From Pseudarthrobacter raffinosi (GTDB lineage: Bacteria; Actinomycetota; Actinomycetes; Actinomycetales; Micrococcaceae), in NCBI RefSeq assembly GCF_023913735.1, contig NZ_JAMXBH010000028.1, positions 1 through 51,267 of the forward strand: a stretch of 51,267 nucleotides of DNA, given 5' to 3'. Positions 7,706 to 16,183 of this stretch are shown here, in pieces (within the stretch, counting starts at the first letter, position 1; each line of letters opens with the position of its first letter). The position numbers and the translations under genes are program-made. The notes beneath the pieces were generated by a model. That model saw nothing but the letters and a program-made list of their open reading frames with translations. It searched no databases and was not told the DNA's origin.

Positions 7706-8905
7706 ATGGAAAAAACTGTCATCATTGCCGGGGCACGCACACCTGTGGGCCGTCTGCTCGGCTCGCTCTCCGGTCTTTCCGGCGCCGATTTAGGGGCCAT
7801 CGCCATCAGGGGCGCACTTGAACGCTCGGGCGTATCGCCACAGGCGGTTGATTACGTGATCATGGGACAGGTGCTCACCGCAGGCGCCGGCCAAATGCCC
7901 GCGAGGCAAGCCGCCATCAAGGCTGGCGTCAGCGCCGCTACGCCGTGCCTGACGGTGAACAAGGTCTGTCTCTCCGGCATACAGTCGATAATGCTCGGCG
8001 ACCAGTTCATTCGTTCCGGGACTCTGCATACTGTCGTCGCCGGCGGCCAGGAGTCAATGAGTCAGGCACCCCACCTGCAGATGGCTTCCAGGACCGGCCA
8101 CAAATATGGGACTGTCACAATGGCAGACCACATGGAACTCGACGGGCTGCATGACGCAACCACGGACCAATCGATGGGGCTGCTCACCGAGCAGTACAAC
8201 GACTCACAACCCCTCCCCCGCCCGGTGCAGGACGAATTCGCTGCTAAGTCCCACCGGCTGGCCGCCAGGGCGCAGGACACCGGACTGTTTGATGACGAAA
8301 TCGTGCCAGTCGAAGTACCTCAGCGCAGGGGCGCACCCGTCATGATTGACAAAGACGAAGGTGTGCGCCCTGAAACGACAGCGGAAGTGCTCGGCCGGTT
8401 GCGTCCGGCTTTCCGCGAAGACGGAACAGTAACCGCCGGCAATTCTTCACCGATCTCCGATGGTGCCTGTGCGTTAGTGCTGATGAGTAAGAGCCGGGCA
8501 GAAGCGCAAGGGATCCCGTGGCTGGCAGAAATCGGTTCGGTCGGTATGGCGGCAGGGCCAGATTCCACGCTCCAGTTACAGCCGGCCAATGCCATCCGCG
8601 AGGCGTGCGAGCGTGAAGGCATCCTGCCCACTGATCTCGATCTGGTGGAAATCAATGAGGCGTTCGCCGCCGTCGGGCTCGCCTCCATCGCCAAGCTCGG
8701 CATCGATCCGGAGCGGGTAAACGTAAATGGGGGAGCGATAGCGCTCGGGCACCCAATCGGAATGTCCGGTGCGCGAATTGTGCTGCATCTGGCGATCGAA
8801 CTGGCTCGGCGCGGCGGAGGAGTCGGAGCCGCGGCACTGTGTGGCGGCGGCGGGCAGGGCGATGCATTGATTGTGCGGGTACCGAAAGAAGCGGATAAGT
8901 CATGA
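7706..8905 (+). CDS. Acetyl-CoA acyltransferase (thiolase)
   Basis: A 399-residue thiolase. The nucleophilic Cys88 lies in NKVCLSGIQ, the active-site His in GGAIALGHPIGMSGAR, and the second Cys in CGGGGQGDAL near the end, so the enzyme should be active. It cleaves 3-oxoacyl-CoA to acetyl-CoA and a shortened acyl-CoA, or makes the reverse bond. I start at ATG 7706 (MEKTVIIAGA). A GTG at 7676 would add ten residues and overlap the upstream stop. Its stop overlaps the enoyl-CoA hydratase start as ATGA, so the two are coupled. With the HSD10-like SDR it could convert 2-methyl-3-hydroxyacyl-CoA to acetyl-CoA plus propionyl-CoA. Confidence 0.92.
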   Translation: MEKTVIIAGARTPVGRLLGSLSGLSGADLGAIAIRGALERSGVSPQAVDYVIMGQVLTAGAGQMPARQAAIKAGVSAATPCLTVNKVCLSGIQSIMLGDQFIRSGTLHTVVAGGQESMSQAPHLQMASRTGHKYGTVTMADHMELDGLHDATTDQSMGLLTEQYNDSQPLPRPVQDEFAAKSHRLAARAQDTGLFDDEIVPVEVPQRRGAPVMIDKDEGVRPETTAEVLGRLRPAFREDGTVTAGNSSPISDGACALVLMSKSRAEAQGIPWLAEIGSVGMAAGPDSTLQLQPANAIREACEREGILPTDLDLVEINEAFAAVGLASIAKLGIDPERVNVNGGAIALGHPIGMSGARIVLHLAIELARRGGGVGAAALCGGGGQGDALIVRVPKEADKS

Positions 8906-9726
8906 GTGAACAGGCAAAAACCCTGTCCCAGGACTGCCGGCTGCTTAAGGCTGGTGTGGTCCGTCTGGAACAGGCCGGACACATCCTGATTATTACGCTA
9001 AATAGGCCCGAGGCGAGAAACGCCATCAACGGCGAAGTGGCGGCAGCGCTCGGTGCCGCGCTTGAACTGCTCAACAGCGATGACGAACTTCGGGTGGGAA
9101 TCCTTACGGGGACGGGTGCCGCGTTCTGCGCGGGCCAGGACCTTAAGGCGTTTGCAGCCGGTGAGCCCGTGATTCCTCTGGAACATCCGGAGTGGGGATT
9201 CGCGGGATTTGTTAGTCACTTCACCGACAAACCGCTTATCGCGGCCGTAAACGGGTTTGCTTTCGGCGGCGGGCTGGAGCTTGCCCTGGCGTGCGACATC
9301 ATCGTCGCGAGCGATAGCGCGCTGTTCGCCCTTCCCGAAGTTAAACGGGGGCTCTTCGCGGCTGGCGGCGGGGTGCCGCGCCTGACGCAGCAGATGCCAA
9401 TGAACGTCGCCAGGCAGATGGTGCTGACGGGGGAACCTATTACCGCGGAGACGGCCGCACGCTGGGGCCTGGTGAACCAGGTGGTCGAGGCAGCGGAGCT
9501 CGAAACGGCGGCCCTGGCCCTGGCCCGGGCCATCTCGGCCAATGCGCCGTTAGCGGTGCAGGCGAGCAAGCGCATCATCGCGGCGGCCGGATTCCAGTCA
9601 ACGTGGAAGCCCTCGGCATGGACAGTGATCGGCAGTGAACTGGAAGCGGTCTTTGGTTCGGATGACGCAGCGGAAGGCAGCCGCGCCTTCGTGGACAAAC
9701 GCGATCCGGTCTGGACCAGCAAGTGA
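8902..9726 (+). CDS. Enoyl-CoA hydratase/isomerase family protein (crotonase)
   Basis: A 274-residue crotonase. Both hydratase glutamates are present, one in GGGLELALACDII and the other in LPEVKRGLFAAGGG, together with the oxyanion motif AAFCAGQDLKAF. It would add water to a 2-enoyl-CoA. Its ATG overlaps the thiolase stop (ATGA). It is the last gene of the block that starts at etfB or at the SDR at 6921; a 368-bp gap follows. Confidence 0.92.
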   Translation: MSEQAKTLSQDCRLLKAGVVRLEQAGHILIITLNRPEARNAINGEVAAALGAALELLNSDDELRVGILTGTGAAFCAGQDLKAFAAGEPVIPLEHPEWGFAGFVSHFTDKPLIAAVNGFAFGGGLELALACDIIVASDSALFALPEVKRGLFAAGGGVPRLTQQMPMNVARQMVLTGEPITAETAARWGLVNQVVEAAELETAALALARAISANAPLAVQASKRIIAAAGFQSTWKPSAWTVIGSELEAVFGSDDAAEGSRAFVDKRDPVWTSK

Positions 9727-10094
9727 GCGCCGAACTCAAAGCGGTCTAAAGACTGCGGCAGTGCTGGTTCCAACATCAGATTGTTTGCCGAGTCCGCAAG
9801 CCCCAAAGAGCAAGCTATCTGGACCCATCTTCGAAGCAGCCGAACAGATTGAGCGAGCAGCGGGCGTCCGCTTTCCCGTAGCGTCCGCGCGAACGGTCGA
9901 AATCCCCGTCGGCTCGTCGCGGTACCCTACCGGCTGGCTCCGGAGCGGCGCGCCGGACCGGCGCTGATCCGTCGCCGACGCCAAGAACTTGGTTAGCCAT
10001 TGGCTTCCCAGCACCATGGACTGGCAACTCCAAGGCTGCTACGCTAAGTGAATTACCGTTAGTTTTTTTCCCCTTTTCGAAAGCTGAGAAAAAG
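9727..10094. other. Intergenic region with the promoter of the SCPx-type thiolase
   Basis: No gene is visible here. Near the right end a -10-like TACGCT (10040-10045) overlaps the operator-like CTAAGTGAATTACCGTTAG at 10044-10062, which recurs with few changes at 17476-17494. The rest shows no coding pattern that I trust. Confidence 0.5.
10044..10062. promoter_or_regulatory. Putative operator shared with 17476-17494
   Basis: CTAAGTGAATTACCGTTAG is an imperfect dyad (CTAA...TTAG). It matches the 19-mer at 17476-17494 at 15 of 19 positions. Both copies sit in promoters of catabolic genes that flank the double-HTH TetR gene at 14305-15546, so that protein is the natural candidate to bind them. 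Binding is inferred. Confidence 0.55.
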
Positions 10095-11303
10095 TTGACC
10101 AGAAAAATGAGCCGGGTATTCGTCGTTGGCGTCGGGATGACGAAGTTCGAAAAGCCAGGGCGCCGTGAAAACTGGGATTATCCGCTGATGGCGAAGGAAT
10201 CCGGGACAAAGGCGTTGATGGACGCGGGGATCGAGCTGCACCAGGTTGAAGAGGCCTACGCAGGCTATGTCTATGGCGATTCGTCGTCGGGGCAGCGGGC
10301 AATCTATGAACTGGGAATGACGGGCATGCCCATCACCAATGTGAATAACAACTGCTCAACAGGGTCCACGGCCCTTTACCTTGCGGCGCGAGCGGTGAGG
10401 GGGGGACTCGCGGACTGTGTTTTGGCAATCGGGTTTGAGAAAATGAAGCCCGGATCCCTGACCATGATGTTTGATGATCGGGAAGGGCCTTTGGACCGGC
10501 ACACCGAAGCGCTAGCGAGGCTATCAGAACGTACCGACCCCTTCGCCGCGTGGATGTTCGGCGCAGCTGGGGCCGAACACATGAAAAGCTTTGGTTCCAC
10601 TCCCGAACACTTCGCGAAAATCGCTGAGAAGAACCACCGGCATTCGACGAACAACCCGTACGCGCAATTTCAGGATTCATACACCCTTGCCCAAATTCAA
10701 GAGGCAAAGATGATCTACGAACCCATGCAGCTGACGCGCTTGCAGTGTTCCCCAACATCTGATGGATCGGCGGCTGCGATCGTTGTCAGTGAAGACTTTG
10801 TGGAGAAGCACAGCCTCGCCGGTCAAGCCGTTGAAATCGTCGGCCAGGCAATGGTTACTGACATGGGCTCCACCTTCAATAGTGGCTCAGCAAGAGATTT
10901 AGTCGGAGCGGACATGAGCCGAAAGGCGGCGGAGGCTGTGTACGAACAGGCCCAGCTGGGGGCGGATGATGTTGATGTCATTGAGCTCCACGACTGCTTC
11001 TCGGCGAACGAACTCCTAACATACGAGGCATTGGGCCTGGCAAATGTGGGCGAGGGGCATCACTTGATTGATAGAGGAGATACAACCTACGGGGGGAAAT
11101 GGGTGGTGAACCCATCTGGCGGCCTCATCTCAAAGGGGCATCCGCTCGGCGCGACAGGACTCGCGCAGTGCGCTGAGCTCACGTGGCAGCTACGCGGGAC
11201 TGCGGATAAGCGACAGGTTGAAGGCGCAAAGGTTGCACTCCAGCACAACATCGGCTTGGGCGGCGCTGCGGTAGTTGCTGCCTATAGGCCTGCCGAAAGG
11301 TAG
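10095..11303 (+). CDS. SCPx-type thiolase (sterol carrier protein-x / lipid-transfer thiolase)
   Basis: A 402-residue thiolase closely resembling the thiolase domain of animal SCPx. Visible motifs are NVNNNCSTGSTALY with nucleophile Cys87, AIGFEKMKPGSL, HSTNNPYAQFQD, CSPTSDGSAA, ELHDCFSANELLTYEALGL, GGKWVVNPSGGLISKGHPLG and LQHNIGLGGA. SCPx thiolases prefer 2-methyl-branched 3-oxoacyl-CoA and release propionyl-CoA. This gene lacks the C-terminal SCP2 lipid-binding domain, as is usual in bacteria. The start is TTG 10095 or ATG 10107, and neither has a strong ribosome site. It is expressed from its own promoter with an operator at 10044. Confidence 0.88.
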   Translation: MTRKMSRVFVVGVGMTKFEKPGRRENWDYPLMAKESGTKALMDAGIELHQVEEAYAGYVYGDSSSGQRAIYELGMTGMPITNVNNNCSTGSTALYLAARAVRGGLADCVLAIGFEKMKPGSLTMMFDDREGPLDRHTEALARLSERTDPFAAWMFGAAGAEHMKSFGSTPEHFAKIAEKNHRHSTNNPYAQFQDSYTLAQIQEAKMIYEPMQLTRLQCSPTSDGSAAAIVVSEDFVEKHSLAGQAVEIVGQAMVTDMGSTFNSGSARDLVGADMSRKAAEAVYEQAQLGADDVDVIELHDCFSANELLTYEALGLANVGEGHHLIDRGDTTYGGKWVVNPSGGLISKGHPLGATGLAQCAELTWQLRGTADKRQVEGAKVALQHNIGLGGAAVVAAYRPAER

Positions 11304-11456
11304 AGGTGGCCTAGTGGTTTTGTCGGAACTCGTCGCTCGGGTTGAACAGCGGCCGTGGAAGCCTGCAATTCCCAAAGTGACAAGCGGCGCCTTCTTCCGG
11401 CCGTGCTCGAGAAGCTTCGGGAGTGCTGCGACCAGGTGGGAGCGGCCGCTCACACT

Positions 11457-11462
11457 GGCTTG
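11457..11462. repeat. IS21 target-site duplication, left copy
   Basis: GGCTTG directly precedes the left terminal repeat and is repeated as GGCTTG at 13593-13598 after the right one. A 6-bp duplication is within the normal range for this family and marks the insertion as recent or at least unrearranged. Confidence 0.8.
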
Positions 11463-11530
11463 TGTTAACGCCAGCCGAAAATAGGGCCAGGAACGCCAAC
11501 TGAAAATAGGGCCACCGACCATTATGGAAG

Positions 11531-12772
11531 GTGATCAATTTGGATGATTGGGCGGAGATACGCCACCTGTTTTCGACGGGCAAGCACTCGAAGCGTGAGA
11601 TCGGCAGGATCGTGGGGGTTTCCCGCGGAACGGTGGACCGGGCGCTGGAGTCGGACCGGGCGCCGAAGTATCAGCGGGCGGCCGGAGGGTCGAGTTTTGA
11701 TGCGTTTGCTCCCAGGGTGCGGGAGCTGTTGGTGAAGACGCCGACGATGCCGGCCGCGACGCTCGCGGAGCGGGTGGGCTGGTCCGGTTCCGCGTCGTTG
11801 TTCCGGGCGAAGGTCGCCGTGATCCGGCCTGAATACGCGCCGCCTGACCCGGCTGACCGTTTGGTTCATGAGCCGGGGTTCCAGGTCCAGTGCGATCTCT
11901 GGTTCCCGCACGCGCCGCTGCCCGTGGGCGAGGGCCAGTCCGATACGCCGCCGGTGCTGGTGATGACCTCGGCGTTCTCGGGTTTCATCCAGGCACGGAT
12001 GCTGCCGTCGCGGACGACGCCGGACCTTCTGGGCGGAATGTGGACGCTGCTGCAGGATGCGCAGGCGGTTCCATCCAGGCTGTTGTGGGATAACGAGTCC
12101 GGCATCGGCCGGCGCCGGCCCACCGAGCCGGTGGCCGCGTTCGCCGGCTCCCTGGGACTGGAAATCAAGCTGCTTCCGCCGCGGGATCCGGAGTCCAAGG
12201 GCATGGTCGAACGGATGAACAGGTTCTTCCGCCAACGCTTCATGCCGGGCCGGGACTTCCGCTCACCAGCGGACTTCAACGGCCAGCTGGAGGACTGGCT
12301 GCCGAAGGCCAACCACCGGTATTCGAGGTCCCGCCACGGCCGCCCGGACGAGCTGATCGTCCTGGACCGGGAGAGGATGCGGGAGCTGCCGCCGGTGAGC
12401 CCGGAGGCGGTGTTCCGCAACGCGGTGCGGCTCCCGCGGGATTACTACGTGCGGGTGTTCTCCAACGACTATTCCGTGGACCCGTCGTTCATCGGGCGGA
12501 TCGTGGATGTCGTCGCTGATCTGGACACCGTCTGGGTCACCCATGACGGTGTCATCATCGCCACCCATGTCCGGGCGTGGGCCCGGCATCTCGTGGTGAC
12601 TGATCCGGCCCATGTGGCCCGGGCGGCGGTGATGCGCCGGGACTTCCGGACCCAAAGGGTGCACCGCCCTGAACCAGTGGAGTCCGTGGAGGTGCGGGAT
12701 CTGGCCGCCTACGACGAGATCTTCGGCATCGACCTCGGCCAGCGGCCTGCGCTTCTGGAGGTGGCCTCATGA
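11531..12772 (+). CDS. istA: IS21 transposase IstA
   Basis: A 413-residue DDE transposase. It has an N-terminal helix-turn-helix (REIGRIVGVSRGTVDRAL, about residues 21-38), the catalytic Asp of QCDLWF, the second Asp in LWDNESG and the Glu of KGMVERMNRFF. A C-terminal beta-barrel domain follows. It cuts and joins the element ends together with IstB. The stop overlaps the istB start as ATGA, the usual coupling of this family. Confidence 0.95.
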   Translation: MINLDDWAEIRHLFSTGKHSKREIGRIVGVSRGTVDRALESDRAPKYQRAAGGSSFDAFAPRVRELLVKTPTMPAATLAERVGWSGSASLFRAKVAVIRPEYAPPDPADRLVHEPGFQVQCDLWFPHAPLPVGEGQSDTPPVLVMTSAFSGFIQARMLPSRTTPDLLGGMWTLLQDAQAVPSRLLWDNESGIGRRRPTEPVAAFAGSLGLEIKLLPPRDPESKGMVERMNRFFRQRFMPGRDFRSPADFNGQLEDWLPKANHRYSRSRHGRPDELIVLDRERMRELPPVSPEAVFRNAVRLPRDYYVRVFSNDYSVDPSFIGRIVDVVADLDTVWVTHDGVIIATHVRAWARHLVVTDPAHVARAAVMRRDFRTQRVHRPEPVESVEVRDLAAYDEIFGIDLGQRPALLEVAS

Positions 12773-13527
12773 GCGGGACACCGTCGCAGATCGAGTACTA
12801 CGCCCGGGCCCTGCGAGCACCGCGGATAAGCGATGGGTTCCGCCGGCTCGGGGACCAGGCCCGGGATGCCGGCTGGTCCCATGAGGAGTACCTGGCCGCT
12901 GTCCTCTCCCGTGAAGTCTCCGAACGCGAAGCCTCGGGAGCTGCGACACGGATCAAGGCCGCACGGTTCCCGGCCCACAAGGACCTGGAAGAGTTCAACT
13001 TCGACCACCAGCCCTCCGCGGACCGGAACCTCGTCGCGCACCTGGGCACCGGGGTGTTCCTCTTCGAAGCCAAAAACGTGGTCCTCCTCGGGCCACCCGG
13101 CACCGGCAAAACCCATCTCGCGGTCGGCATCGGCATCAAAGCAGCCAAGGCCGGGCACCGGGTCCTCTTCGACTCAGCGACCGGTTGGGTCGCCCGGCTC
13201 CAGGAAGCCCACTCACGCGGGAAACTCGCCCAGGAACTGGTCAAGCTCCGCCGCTACAGCCTCCTGGTGGTCGACGAAGTAGGCTATATCCCGTTCGATC
13301 AGGACGCCGCGAACCTGTTCTTCCAGCTCGTCTCCAGCCGCTACGAACACGCGTCCATGATCCTGACGTCGAACCTCCCGTTCGCCCGCTGGGGGGACGT
13401 CTTTGGAGACCTGACCATCGCCTCAGCCATGATCGACCGGATCGTCCACCACGCCGAGGTCATCAGCCTCAAAGGCAACAGCTACCGGCTCAAGAAACAC
13501 CAGCCCGCCGCCAGTACGGCACAATAG
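12769..13527 (+). CDS. istB: IS21 helper ATPase IstB
   Basis: A 252-residue AAA+ ATPase. Walker A is GPPGTGKTH and Walker B is LLVVDEVGYIPF; the sensor region ILTSNLPFARWGDVFGD and the C-terminal AMIDRIVHHAEVISLKG are typical of IstB. It assembles on target DNA and directs IstA, and may give target immunity. It overlaps istA by 4 bp and appears complete. Confidence 0.95.
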   Translation: MSGTPSQIEYYARALRAPRISDGFRRLGDQARDAGWSHEEYLAAVLSREVSEREASGAATRIKAARFPAHKDLEEFNFDHQPSADRNLVAHLGTGVFLFEAKNVVLLGPPGTGKTHLAVGIGIKAAKAGHRVLFDSATGWVARLQEAHSRGKLAQELVKLRRYSLLVVDEVGYIPFDQDAANLFFQLVSSRYEHASMILTSNLPFARWGDVFGDLTIASAMIDRIVHHAEVISLKGNSYRLKKHQPAASTAQ

Positions 13528-13592
13528 AACCACAACCCCGTGGCCCCGTTTTCAATTGGCACTAATGGCCCTATTTTCGGTTGGCGTTAACA

Positions 13593-14304
13593 GGCTTGGC
13601 CGAATCAGTCCACTCGTATTAAAACAGGTTCTACGAGTTGCGTTCCTCAAAAGAGGTTATAAGGCGGTGGCTCGGGGTGCGGGCGCCGGTGCGGACTGTC
13701 CCCAGGCCTATCGCCTGGCGTGTGAGGGCGGTTCTGGCCGCGCTGCCGTGCGCCACAGACGTCTCTAGCCTTCCTGCAGGTTCGGTCAGCAGACGCCGGC
13801 CGGATGAAGGCCTTTATCGGGGACGTCCACGGACCAGCCGTGGGTGGGGACAAAGGTGCGCACCGGCCGGCCGAGCCCTCGGGCGGATCCGTGTGCAGTC
13901 CAACGATCGGTGTTCTGTGGGGCGAAGTCCGGTATTTGCTGCCAGTTTAGGAACGGGTCCGACGTCAGCGCGTCCCTTCTCGCAGCACCATACGGCGAAC
14001 GTGGCTGGGCTGCACGTCGATGTCCGCGGGCCGACAAGGTCGGCATTCAAAGTCCATCCGGGAGGCCCGGCCTCTCAGCCGCCGCCAGTTCCCCGTTGGC
14101 GATTAGGACCGGGCCGTCCCAGCGGGCTGTTTGACCACTGCGATGCCGCGGGAGCCCGGCCTCGGCAATTCGCCGCATGCCGCCGTTGCCGACGCCGACG
14201 CCGACGGCAAGCCTAGACTGGCTCCTCGGCCCGGACACTCGAGCAAGACCTCCGGCACGAGGACCACCTCCAGGGATCCCAACCGAAGCTCTTCCAATTT
14301 ACGC
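13593..14304. other. About 700 bp with no convincing gene
   Basis: Right of the insertion sequence the DNA is GC-rich, but no frame keeps a protein-like composition with a plausible start. I compared both strands and saw no recognisable domain. It may be the eroded remains of a gene that once joined the two catabolic blocks. Confidence 0.45.
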
Positions 14305-15546
14305 CTACAAAGAGGCACGCAGCACTGCGGTGGATTCCATGTATTGGGCCTGGGGAATATGCAGCAGCGCACCAGCAAGATGGCGAAGGGTTTGCTCGAA
14401 GCCTGGCTGGGATCTCAGATGAGGAGTTTGGACCGCATCATTGACAACGAGAAGGACCGCCTGGACGCGAATGCGCGCGGCGACAGGATCGACTTTCACG
14501 TATTCTCGGAAAAGGTCGGTCCAGATGTCGATGTATTGTCGTTGCTGACGTCTCGCGCTGTCCCGATCCCTCTCCGCTAGTTGGTTCATCTCCGAGAGCA
14601 AGATGCGGATAAGGAACCGATCATTGAGCGCCAAACGAACATACGACTCCACGAGACGGCCAAGCTTTACATGAGGGGGCTCCCCGCTTTTCAGGACAGG
14701 GGCCGCCTCTTTTGTCAGCAGATCATTGCCTCGCTGGATGGCCGCAGCGAGAATCGTTTGCTTGCTAGCGAAATGGCTATAGATGCTAGGCCCGGCGATC
14801 CCGGCAGCGCTGCCGATGTCGTCGACACCGACCGCACCGAAGCCCCGCTCGGCGAATAGCTCAGTCGCTTCTGATATGAGGTCCTCCCGCCGAGAAGGAG
14901 ATGACTCAGTGATCTCCGCAATGTCAGACGACAGGCTCCCTGTATCTGGAGTTGGAAGGCTGACTAAAGTCTGCGTAATGTCGACAAGCAGCTGAATATA
15001 CTCTTCTCGCGGAAGGGATAATGAGTGGAATCCGACACTCACCAGTGCTCCCATTGCGCACCACGCGAGAAGATCGGCTGGAGACTCCTCCAGCTCGGGT
15101 CGTTCAACAGTGAGAAAACCAGCCAACAACCTTGTGGTAGCACGAAGTCTTTCCCGCAGGATTTTCTGGTCTTGCTCGCCCAGGTTTCGCGCTTCGCGCT
15201 GCCAAAGCACCCCGAGCTGACGATGATCGAGAGCGCATTCGGCTAGCTGTCGGAGTACAAAGTCCAGGCCACGTCTTCCTGAAGGTTCATCGCTCCTGGC
15301 TTCCAGTATTTCGGTGTACGGGGTAAGCCCGGAGCTGATTGCGTCGACTAGCAATTCGGACTTACTTTGGAAGTGCCGATAGATGGCGGGCGCGCTGACA
15401 TTCACTGCACGTGCGATGTCACTCATTGAGACATCGGCGTATCCTCGCTGGTAGAAGAGTACGGTGGCTGCCTCAAGAGTTAGTTCGCGACGGTTCCTGG
15501 GACGAGTACGGGGCGGAGGGGCGCTTCTCATCTGCTCTGAATACAT
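14305..15546 (-). CDS. Tandem TetR regulator with two helix-turn-helix domains
   Basis: A 413-residue protein made of two TetR units. The first DNA-binding part is around residues 20-66 (VSMSDIARAVNVSAPAIYRHF), with a helical domain to about 195. The second DNA-binding part is around 219-266 (VGVDDIGSAAGIAGPSIYSHF), with another helical domain to the end. Ordinary TetR proteins have one unit of about 200 residues and act as dimers; this one may act as a covalent pseudo-dimer. ATG 15546 is preceded by AGGGGG. It lies between two promoters sharing a 19-bp dyad (10044 and 17476), which are its likely targets. Confidence 0.85.
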   Translation of the reverse strand: MYSEQMRSAPPPRTRPRNRRELTLEAATVLFYQRGYADVSMSDIARAVNVSAPAIYRHFQSKSELLVDAISSGLTPYTEILEARSDEPSGRRGLDFVLRQLAECALDHRQLGVLWQREARNLGEQDQKILRERLRATTRLLAGFLTVERPELEESPADLLAWCAMGALVSVGFHSLSLPREEYIQLLVDITQTLVSLPTPDTGSLSSDIAEITESSPSRREDLISEATELFAERGFGAVGVDDIGSAAGIAGPSIYSHFASKQTILAAAIQRGNDLLTKEAAPVLKSGEPPHVKLGRLVESYVRLALNDRFLIRILLSEMNQLAERDRDSARRQQRQYIDIWTDLFREYVKVDPVAARIRVQAVLLVVNDAVQTPHLRSQPGFEQTLRHLAGALLHIPQAQYMESTAVLRASL

Positions 15547-16160
15547 GAGTCCCCCTATCTTTCCTAGTCTCGACTGTGCTTTAGATCCTATGGCTTCGGT
15601 CGCCGTTTACGAAGCCATCGCGGCAAGCTGCGTTACATCCAGAAGCGCACCCGTGAAGGTCCTGCTAACACGGCTCCCAGGGCTGAAAGCCGGCGAAACT
15701 TGGCGTGATTCAGGAGGCAGGGGGCTAAGAATTGATGCGGACAGATCCTGCTTCGCCGTGTATCGATGTACTCAAATTCTTCACTCCACAATCCCCGTCA
15801 CGGGACTTGAACGGCTATTAGGGCCTTGATGGACGCGGGCTGGACCGAATTTTGGGGCTTGGGTGAAAGGCCCGGGTCGCCGGCTTCCACTGATCTCATG
15901 GCCTTCTTTTCCTGCTCGTTGGTTGGCGGGGGCTGCGGTGACAGGTCCGCAGCATGTGCACTTGGACCCGCCCGTGGGAGCTTCCCGACCGGGTCCCCGG
16001 TCTTCTTCCCGGCTGGGACCCCGCCCGGGCATTCAACCGGCTTTCGTGCGGCCGGGGGGTAGCCTACGAGACGCCTCCTTTCCCGTTCAATATCGGATGC
16101 TGTTAGTGGGCTGTGGTGCGATTACGTTGTCTCAACGGAGGCGAGGTGACTTTCTCGTGT
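15547..16160. other. About 600 bp with no recognisable gene
   Basis: Between the tandem TetR gene and the racemase gene I see no frame with a plausible start and protein-like composition on either strand. The upstream region of the TetR gene should be at the left edge. A short dyad CCCGT-CACGGG occurs near 15798. The function of the rest is unknown. Confidence 0.45.
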
Positions 16161-16183
16161 CTAACCAACTGCGCCACGAGAAA
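16151..16183 (-). terminator. Stem-loop over the racemase stop codon
   Basis: TTTCTCGTG (16151-16159) and CACGAGAAA (16175-16183) form a perfect 9-bp stem with a 15-nt loop that includes the stop codon of the racemase gene. There is no T-run, so it may act in Rho-dependent termination or protect the 3' end. Confidence 0.35.

Larger units (their letters stand above)
11463..13592 (+). mobile_element. Complete IS21-family insertion sequence
   Basis: A 2130-bp element bounded by 27-bp terminal inverted repeats at 11463-11489 and 13566-13592. Both begin TGTTAACGCCA when read inward and differ at one position. A second, looser repeat lies inside each end (about 11492-11514 and 13541-13562), the multiple-terminal-repeat pattern of IS21 elements. 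It encodes istA and istB with overlapping ends and is flanked by GGCTTG duplications. It sits between the SCPx-type thiolase and the tandem TetR gene and breaks no recognisable gene. Both proteins look intact. Confidence 0.95.

Noticed and set aside
11522..12235. Long minus-strand open frame over istA
   Set aside because: Shadow of istA; the composition is Arg/His/Pro-rich and no start signal is present.
15795..15815. Sequence resembling a tRNA T-arm (TTCAAGTCCCG on the minus strand)
   Set aside because: No matching acceptor, D-arm or anticodon stem nearby; the hairpin is a short CCCGT/ACGGG dyad only.
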